Positions 57,060 to 64,000 of a DNA stretch of 64,000 nucleotides are shown here, in pieces. The notes beneath the pieces are model-generated. The model had not been told where the DNA came from. It saw only the letters and a list, made by a program, of their open reading frames with translations, and did not search any database. Source of the DNA: Haematobia irritans. Taxonomy: Eukaryota > Arthropoda > Insecta > Diptera > Muscidae. The position numbers and the translations under genes are program-made. How positions within the stretch are numbered: the stretch's first letter is position 1; the number at the start of each line of letters is the position of its first letter. The stretch lies in contig NC_134398.1 of the NCBI RefSeq assembly GCF_050003625.1, positions 196,919,700 through 196,983,699 of the forward strand, in the 5' to 3' direction.

Positions 57060-57488
57060 TTTGTTCCACTCCAGAACATTAGCCGACTTAAATTTAAAGT
57101 CTATAAATTTTGTAGAACTCGAACAAATTTTGTCCAGATCGGGTCAGATTTAAATATATGTATATGGGTACATAACCCTTTATATATAGCACTCAACATA
57201 TATTCGGCCCGCTCGACTTTAGACTTTCCTTACTTGTTTAATAATGGAATCAGTATTAGTGGTATACTAAATCTATAGTTGCAAAATCAACTATAACTTC
57301 TAGTATCAGACATTTCTGTTCAGATTTTGATAAAACTCCCATAAAATATATCCTTAATATGGAAATGCAGTTTATTTCTCAAACATATACCAATGATACT
57401 CCATAAAAGCTTATGTTTACTAATTCAGTAGGGGTGGTTTAGGGTATGATATAGTTGGCCCCGCCCGACTTTCTACTTTACTTACTTG
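57060..57488 (+). mobile_element. Two solo HINE 3' modules in tandem
   Basis: 57060-57240 is a HINE-2 3' module (CAGAACATTAGCCGACTTAA to ACTTTCCTTACTTGTT). 57241-57488 is a HINE-3-type 3' module (GTGGTATACTAAATC to CCCGCCCGACTTTCTACTTT and CTTACTTGTT). Three HINE 3' ends thus follow each other within 450 bp. Confidence 0.7.
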
Positions 57489-59717
57489 TTATATCCTAAA
57501 CCACATAGTGGTCAGGGTATAATAAGTTTGATCGGCCAAAAAATGTGTCTACCAGAAATATTGATTTTAGACCCCATAAAATATATACCGATCGACTCAG
57601 AATCACCTCCTGAGTCGATCTAGCGCTTGGTGTCCGTCCGTCCGTCTGTCCATGTATTTGTTGTTCACAGGATTTCGGTCGCAATTATTAACCGATTTTG
57701 ATGAAATTTGGTACAGGGAGTTTTTTGGGCACAAGGACGAACGCTATTGAATTTGGAAGAAATCGGATCAAATTTAGATATAGCTCCCATATATATGTAT
57801 CGCCCGATTTCGACAAATGGGGTCACGTTGCGCGTTTTGCAAACGGATCGTCACCAAATTTACCAAAAGGTAATCTTTTCTAACGCCCTTCAAGTCTGCA
57901 AAATTTTATCGAAATCGGTTCAGATTTTGATATAGCTCTCATATATATGTATCGCCCGATTTTCCCAAATTTGGCCACAAAACCTTTATTTATCAACCGA
58001 TCTTACTCAAAGTTGGCTAAATAAAATCTTCTATAGCAATAACTATATGTGCAAAAAACTATCGAAATCGGTTCAGATTTAGCTATAGCTCCCATATATA
58101 TGCACCGCCCGATTTTTCTAAATTTGGCCATAAAACCCTTATTTATCAACCGATCTTACCCAAATTTGGCTAAATGTAGTCTTCTATAGCACTAACTATA
58201 TGTGCAAAAAATCGTCGAATTCGGTTCAGATTTAGATGTAGCTCCCATATATATGTATACCCCGATTTTCCCAAATTTGGCCATAGAACCCTTATTTATT
58301 AACCGATCTTACTAAAAGTTGGCTAGATCCAGTCCTCTATAGTCCTAACTATATGTGCAAAATTTCATCGACATCGGTTCAAATTTAGATATAGCTCCCA
58401 TATATGTATCACCCGATTTTGAAAAATTCGCCCTTATAACCTTATGTTTGACCATACGGGCCTCTTTTCGTAACTGATCTTACTCAAATCTTGCACAAGG
58501 TAACCTTTTGTGGTATTAATCAAACCCGCAAAATATTATGCAAATTGGTTCAGATTTAGCTATAGCTTCCATATATATGCATCGCTCGATTTTCCCAAAT
58601 TTGGCCATAGTAATCTTATTTATTAACCAATGTTACTCAAATTTCAAATTTTCATGTACTAGCCGATCGTACTTATACGTACTTGGAGCTCTTACATAAG
58701 AATATTGCTCGATTTTTTCAAATTTGTATTTATTACCCACACTAATTTAACGATTTTCTCTTTTTTAATAATGGGATCAATATTAGTGGCATATCAGCTC
58801 CGTAGGCGCAATATCAACACAGCCAGTGTTGCTAGAAGTAGGGGAAATTCCCTATATGTAGGGCTTTTCTAATATTTAGCGTCTTGTAGGGACGTAGGGC
58901 CACAATGTAGGACATTTTCACTCAACACAATTTGTAATAATTTTTACATTTTGGTGGCTCTAGAGGAGGAAATTAGAAGCCGGCAAGGCTTGATCTTTAA
59001 CAATGTGTGGTAAACTTTGTCCCTTTTAAAATTTTGTCAACATTTTATTTCTATAGAACATTTTGTCAAAATTGTAGTTCTATAGAAATTATTTTCAAAA
59101 TATTATTTCTATAAAAAATTTTCTCAAAATTTTATTTCTGTGGAATTTTTTCTCAAAATTTTATTTCTATAGAATTTATTGTCAAAATTTTATTTCTATA
59201 GAAAAATGAATTACAAAAATTTGTTTATAGAAACTTTTTCCAAAATTTTATTTTTATAGAGATTTAACAAACAAGATTACTAATTTGGGTAAAATTCTAC
59301 CAACTGTGGCAACCGTGGTGGTAATACAAATTTATATTCTAAGTTATATATGTTGCATATTCATGTTTTAAGATAATAAAGTACTTAGAACCATTTTTGT
59401 TTTGTAAATTTTTTTAAATTTAACGAAAAATATAGTAGGGAAAATTGTTTGGGAATGTATAGGAAAGTAGGGAACTTTTTTTTGTCCTTGTAGGGTAAGC
59501 CGAACATTTTCCCTGGCAACATTGACTATGAGCTATAGTCAGATTGACACAAAGCACCCATAGACATGTACCCCTTAATTTTCTTAAATATGCAACTTCG
59601 GTTTATCTCCCAGACCTATATGTTACCCCACAAATGCTTATGATTACTAATTCTGTAATGGTGGTTTAGGGTATGATATAGTCGGCCCCGCCCGACTTTC
59701 TACTTTACTTACTTGTT
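57489..59717 (+). mobile_element. HINE-3 copy carrying a hAT-like insert
   Basis: 5' module from TATATCCTAAACCACATAGT with GAGTCGATCTAGCGCTTGG and a GTCY block. Array 57740-58700 with landmark GGTTCA at 57917, 58070, 58223 and 58376 (all 153) and then 58547. The 3' module is split by the insert at 58824-59524 and ends TCGGCCCCGCCCGACTTTC, CTTACTTGTTTT. Confidence 0.82.
58824..59524. mobile_element. hAT-like non-autonomous insert
   Basis: Ends CAGTGTTGCTAG and, in inverse, CAATGTTGCCAG. The left part has TAGGGCTTTTC and GTAGGG phrases, the right GTAGGGAACTTTT. It contains a 29-bp array (59030-59270) but no transposase. Short CAGTGTTGCCA-type ends are seen in hAT elements; an 8-bp duplication was not found. 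Confidence 0.5.
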
Positions 59718-60368
59718 TTATTAATTAAAACAATTTTGGGATTTTTATAACCTCCACCATGGGATGGGGGGTATATTAGCTTTGTCATTCCGTTTGTAAC
59801 ACATCGAAATATTGCTCTAAGATCCCATAAAGTATATATATTCTGGATCGTGGTGAAATTCTGAGTCGATCTAAGCATGTCCGTCCGTCCGTCTAAGATA
59901 AGCATATTTCATCCGATCCGGCTGAAATTTGGTACATGATGTTAGTTAGTATATGGTATCTAACAAGCAAACAGCAGAAATTGGTCCATATCGGCCTATA
60001 AATATATATATAGCCCCCATATAAACCGATCCTCAGATTTGACTTGCGGATCCTCTAAGAAAAGCAAATTTCATCCGATCATTCTGAAATTTGGTACATG
60101 GTGTTTGTATATGGTCTCTAACAACCATGTAAAAATTGGTCCTCTAAGAAAAGCAAATTTCATCCGATCCGGCTGAAATTTGGTACGTGTTGTTGGTATA
60201 TGGTCTCTAACAACCATGCAAAAATTGATCCGTATCGGTCCATAATTATATATAGCCCCCATATAAACCGATCCCCAGACTTGACCTCCGGAGCCTCTTG
60301 AAGAAGCCAAATTTTTCCAATCCGGTTGAAATTTGGTATATTGCGCTAGTATGTGACCGATAACAATC

Positions 60369-61653
60369 ATAAGTCCCCGGTCTGACACATAGATGGCATC
60401 GCTAGTATTAAATTCATATTATTTTTATATAGTACCAACCTTCAAATGATTCGTGTCAAAATTTGACGTCTGTAAGTCATATAGTTTGTTAGATAGAGCG
60501 TCATTTGTGAAGCAACTTTTGTTATTGTGAAAAAAAAATGAAAAAAAAGGAATTTCGTGTTTTGATAAAATACTGTTTTCTGAAGGGAAAAAATGCGGTG
60601 GAAGCAAAAACATGGCTTGATAATGAGTTTCCGGACTCTGCCCCAGGGAAATCAACAATAATTTATTGGTATGCAAAATTCAAGCGTGGTGAAATGAGCA
60701 CGGAGGAGGTTGAACGCAGTGGACGCCCGAAAGAGGTGGTTACCGACGAAAATATCAAAAAAATTCACAAAATGATTTTGAATGACCGTAAAATGAAGTT
60801 GATCGAGATAGCAGAGGCCTTAAAAATATCAAAGGAACGTGTTGGTCATATCATTCATCAATATTTGGATATGCGGAAGCGCTGTGCAAAATGGGTGCCG
60901 CGCGAGCTCACATTTGACCAAAAAGAACAACGTGTTGATGATTCTGAGCGGTGTTTGCAGCTCTTAACTCGCAATACACCCGAGTTTTTCCGTCGAAATG
61001 TGACAATGGATGAAACATGGCTCTATCACTACACTCCTGAGTCCAATCGACAGTCGGCTGAGTGGACAGCGACCGGTGAACCGTCTCCGGAGCGTGAAAA
61101 GACTCAAAAGTCCGCTGGCAAAGTAATGGCCTCTGTTTTTTGGAATGAGCATGGAATAATTTTTATCGATTATCTTGAGAAGGGAAAAACCATCAACAGT
61201 GACTATTATATGGCGTTATTGGAGCGTTTGAAGGTCGAAATCGCGGCAAAACGGCCCCATATGAACATGAAAAAAGTTATGTTCCACCAAGACAACGCAC
61301 CGTGCCACAAGCCATTGAGAACGATGGCAAAAATTCATGAATTGGGCTTCGAATTTCTTCCCCAACCACCGTATTTTCCAGATCCGGCCCACAGCGACTT
61401 TTTCTTGTTCTCAGACCTCAAAAGGATGCTCCCAGGGAAAAAATTTGGCTGCAATGAAGAGGTGATCGCCGAAACTGAGGCTTATTTTGAGGCAAAACAA
61501 AAAGAGTACTACCAAAATGGTATCAAAAATTTGGAAGGTCGTTATAATCGTTGTATCGCTCTTGAAGGGAACTATGTTGAATAATAAAAACGAATTTTGA
61601 CAAAAAAAAATGTGTTTTTCTTTGTTAGACCGGAGACTTATCAGCCAACCTGT
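60369..61653 (+). mobile_element. Mariner of the irritans (Himar-like) subfamily with damaged left end
   Basis: The right inverted end is complete in inverse (ACAGGTTGGCTGATAAGTC) and followed by TA. The left end begins only at ATAAGTCCCCGGTCTGAC, so about 11 outermost bases, the TA and some HINE-1 flank are deleted. Without the outer left repeat the copy should not move by itself. The transposase frame is open. Confidence 0.93.
60538..61584 (+). CDS. Mariner transposase, irritans subfamily, full length
   Basis: 348 codons with no stop, the full length of Himar1-type transposases, which cut out and reinsert mariner elements at TA sites in the nucleus. Start ATG follows a long A-run. Paired helix-turn-helix motifs occupy about residues 1-110, the linker WVPREL is at 119-124, and the DD34D catalytic residues are D158 (TMDETWL), D252 (FHQDNAPCH) and D287 (SDFFLF). 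The strongly conserved YSPDLAP motif preceding the third Asp reads YFPDPAH here, three changes in seven residues, which probably weakens or kills activity. The rest of the sequence is very close to the irritans type. It is flanked by its own ITRs, the left one truncated, inside a HINE-1 array. Confidence 0.95.
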   Translation: MKKKEFRVLIKYCFLKGKNAVEAKTWLDNEFPDSAPGKSTIIYWYAKFKRGEMSTEEVERSGRPKEVVTDENIKKIHKMILNDRKMKLIEIAEALKISKERVGHIIHQYLDMRKRCAKWVPRELTFDQKEQRVDDSERCLQLLTRNTPEFFRRNVTMDETWLYHYTPESNRQSAEWTATGEPSPEREKTQKSAGKVMASVFWNEHGIIFIDYLEKGKTINSDYYMALLERLKVEIAAKRPHMNMKKVMFHQDNAPCHKPLRTMAKIHELGFEFLPQPPYFPDPAHSDFFLFSDLKRMLPGKKFGCNEEVIAETEAYFEAKQKEYYQNGIKNLEGRYNRCIALEGNYVE

Positions 61654-62287
61654 TATAGCCCCCAGATAAACCGATCCCCAATCACAAAAAAGTCACGATT
61701 GACACTCGAGCCAAAAATAATCGACCAAATATTTATTGCCATAGAAAATGTTGTCAAAATTTTATATTTTTATAGAAAATTTTGTCAGAATTTTATTTCT
61801 AAAGAAAATTTTGTCAAAATCTTATTTCTATAGAAAATGTATGAAGCACCTTTTAGTTGGAGAGGAATATTTTGCAAAATCTTCCAAAACATCAAGAATT
61901 CTACCAGTAAACAGTACAAAATCTTCCATTTTTGGTAGACTCGTGTTCGTGTATGTAGCCCCCATATAAAGCGACCCTCATATTTCAATTCTGGCTCTAT
62001 AATTACCGCACAAAAGTTCATATCGGTTCGCAATTATTTCTTCCCTATATATACCGGCCAATAACTGAATATATACATATTTAATCGATCTTTCTTTTGT
62101 CTACTATATATCCCGCATGGAATAACTTACAATTTAGTAGATGATGTTAAGAAGTTTTAAGATGCCTTGCCATCGGCCACAACCCAATTAATTCAATTGT
62201 GGATGACCGTCTTTAGTAGAATTGTCTACGCAATCCATGGTGGAGGGTACATAAGATTCGGTCTGGCCGAACTTACTGCCGTATATA

Positions 62288-63220
62288 AAGGGTGATTTGT
62301 TAAGAGCTTGATAACTTTTTTAAAAAAAAAACGCATAAAATTTGCAAAATCTCATCGGTTCTTTATTTGAAACGTTAGATTGGTCCATGACATTTACTTT
62401 TTGAAGATAATTTCATTTAAATGTTGACCGCGGCTGCGTCTTAGGTGGTCCATTCGGAAAGTCCAATTTTGGGCAACTTTTTCGAGCATTTCGGCCGGAA
62501 TAGCCCGAATTTCTTCGGAAATGTTGTCTTCCAAAGCTGGAATAGTTGCTGGCTTATTTCTGTAGACTTTAGACTTGACGTAGCCCCACAAAAAATAGTC
62601 TAAAGGCGTCAAATCGCATGATCTTGGTGGCCAACTTACCGGTCCATTTCTTGAGATGAATTGTTCTCCGAAGTTTTCCCTCAAAATGGCCATAGAATCG
62701 CGAGCTGTGTGGCATGTAGCGCCATCTTGTTGAAACCAAATGTCAACCAAGTTCAGTTCTTCCATTTTTGGCAACAAAAAGTTTGTTAGCATCGAACGAT
62801 AGCGATCGCCATTCACCGTAACGTTGCGTCCAACAGCATCTTTGAAAAAATACGGTCCAATGATTCCACCAGCGTACAAACCACACCAAACAGTGCATTT
62901 TTCGGGATGCATGGGCAGTTCTTGAACGGCTTCTGGTTGCTCTTCACTCCAAATGCGGCAATTTTGCTTATTTACGTAGCCATTCAACCAGAAATGAGCC
63001 TCATCGCTGAACAAAATTTGTCGATAAAAAAGCGGATTTTCTGCCAACTTTTCTAGGGCCCATTCACTGAAAATTCGACGTTGTGGCTCGTTAGTAAGTC
63101 TATTCATGATGAAATGTCAAAGCATACTGAGCATCTTTCTCTTTGACACCATGTCTGAAATCCCACGTGATCTGTCAAATACTAATGCATGAAAATCCTA
63201 ACCTCAAAAGAATCACCCTT
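62288..63220 (-). mobile_element. DD41D element, copy 2
   Basis: A 933-bp near-duplicate of 4480-5413 with the same AAGGGTGATT ends and TA flanks (62286-62287, 63221-63222). Removing it rejoins the HINE-1 terminus GCCGTATATACTTGTT exactly. Confidence 0.93.
62394..63107 (-). CDS. DD41D transposase, catalytic part only (copy 2)
   Basis: The same 237-residue product as at 4587-5300 with two differences: VDIWFQQD for VDMWFQQD, and HLRRSRG for HLSRSRG near the C-terminus. All three catalytic aspartates and the in-frame fusion MNRLTNE/PQRRIF are shared, so the deletion predates the spread of both copies. Lacking the N-terminal HTH domains, it probably depends on a full-length relative elsewhere for mobility. 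Confidence 0.88.
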   Translation of the reverse strand: MNRLTNEPQRRIFSEWALEKLAENPLFYRQILFSDEAHFWLNGYVNKQNCRIWSEEQPEAVQELPMHPEKCTVWCGLYAGGIIGPYFFKDAVGRNVTVNGDRYRSMLTNFLLPKMEELNLVDIWFQQDGATCHTARDSMAILRENFGEQFISRNGPVSWPPRSCDLTPLDYFLWGYVKSKVYRNKPATIPALEDNISEEIRAIPAEMLEKVAQNWTFRMDHLRRSRGQHLNEIIFKK

Positions 63221-63230
63221 TACTTGTTAA

Positions 63231-64000
63231 ATATGAAATCTATATCCTAAGTTTAGTATTTATTTTTTAAATAAGCTTAGATTTAAGGCTGAATTACTTT
63301 CTGAACATTTTCTTTGTTTTAAAGTAGCTGCATCCATTGCCCGGTATTAATACCAAAATCTCAAGACTATTAATCTTTTAGAATATTAAGTCAACGACCA
63401 TTGGCTGTTATTTCCTATATAATTTATGTCAGATTGTTACTGGTTGTAAGTTTGTTTACAATTCTTGTTTGTTTTTTTTTTTCTCTTCTTCTTTTTGACA
63501 AAACAATATATTGCCTTAATATCCTGAATACAATTGAATCCTTGTTGTCCTCAACTCGATGGTAAATTTTGAGATTTTGATGTTGTGTCTATTTGTATCT
63601 GTTGCTGTTCTTCCTCCGCAGTTGACGGTGATGTTTTGCTTTGCCATCCCACATAGATGCTGACACACTAAGGCATTGATACAAAAACACACGACAACAT
63701 TTTCATTCGCAAACAGTCAGTTGTGTTTTGTGTTGCCAATAAATGTTGCAAGATCTCAAGAAACGAGAGATTCACCAATGTTAGACATTAGTTTGGGTGG
63801 TAGATGCCAAAGCAAAAACAAAACCGGAAGTTTACTTAAGATATGTGGTAAAGAGAGAGAAAGAGTGTAGGTGTGCGTGTGTGTGCTTTGTAGGTGACAA
63901 GGAAGGAGTAATACAAAGTGACACAAACTGTAAGCTTAGATGACTGTTTTAGTGGCAGTAAATGGGGAAGAGTATGAGGGAGAGAGTATATCGTACATAC
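63231..64000. other. Unique AT-rich DNA to window end
   Basis: No gene or repeat recognised. Poly-T near 63473-63482 and a GT-rich tract at about 63871-63888. Confidence 0.5.

Larger units (their letters stand above)
59742..63230 (+). mobile_element. HINE-1 copy carrying mariner and DD41D insertions
   Basis: 5' module 59742-59893 in which the GTCY block runs directly into array sequence (GTCCGTCTAAGATAAGC), losing about 150 bp. Array to 60368, mariner 60369-61653, array remnant, short 29-bp array 61735-61840, subfamily insert and 3' module to 62287, DD41D element, and the final CTTGTT at 63223. Confidence 0.87.

Noticed and set aside
1..64000. A novel defence, toxin or metabolic gene system
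   Set aside because: All long coding frames outside arrays are transposases or retrotransposon ORFs; no operon-like or clustered host genes are visible.

Overview
This is non-coding, repeat-saturated chromosomal DNA from a higher fly. Three things point to a calyptrate or muscid genome of the Stomoxys/Haematobia/Musca type. (1) There are a dozen copies of a dipteran non-autonomous repeat with the (TA)n and (GTCY)n blocks known from mini-me/DINE-1 elements, called HINE below (Helentron-associated interspersed elements). (2) There is a full-length mariner transposase of the irritans (Himar-like) subfamily. (3) There is a tRNA-derived SINE. The species call is inference. I could not assign any host protein-coding gene with confidence, so the window is best read as intergenic or intronic sequence serving as a transposon landing zone.

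Layout. 1-10.5 kb: HINE copies of two sequence families, an unclassified 1.9-kb repeat and a DD41D Tc1/mariner element. 10.5-16.7 kb: decayed 29-bp arrays, two SINEs, and a DD37E transposon inserted inside one SINE. 16.7-24 kb: unique AT-rich DNA, a hAT-like GAGTCGG-rich element, HINE copies and more SINEs. 24-26.5 kb: an exact 1,044-bp tandem duplication. 26.5-31 kb: a possible degenerate exon, a HINE copy and unique DNA. 31.3-35.4 kb: a non-LTR retrotransposon with recognisable ORF1, endonuclease and reverse transcriptase, broken by frameshifts. 36.9-47.4 kb: a fossil mariner split by a HINE copy, more HINE copies and a pogo-like MITE. 47.4-59.7 kb: a decayed DD41D relative, HINE copies of three families and a hAT-like insert. 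59.7-63.2 kb: one HINE copy carrying two nested elements, the Himar-like mariner and a second near-identical DD41D copy. 63.2-64 kb: unique DNA.

How the parts relate. HINE copies have a 5' module (inverted CCTCCACCAT motif, TA-rich block, GTCY repeat), a central array of 153-bp units, often a 29-bp array, and a 3' module ending in a GGCC hairpin and TACTTGTTT. Other elements repeatedly inserted into them at TA dinucleotides, so insertion order can be read: HINE first, then DD41D, pogo-like MITE, mariner or SINE; in one case a HINE entered an older mariner. The most notable signals are the indel-free 153-bp periodicity shared by divergent arrays, the in-frame deletion that removes the DNA-binding half of an otherwise intact DD41D transposase in two near-identical copies, and the nested-insertion record. 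I found no novel protein-based system.
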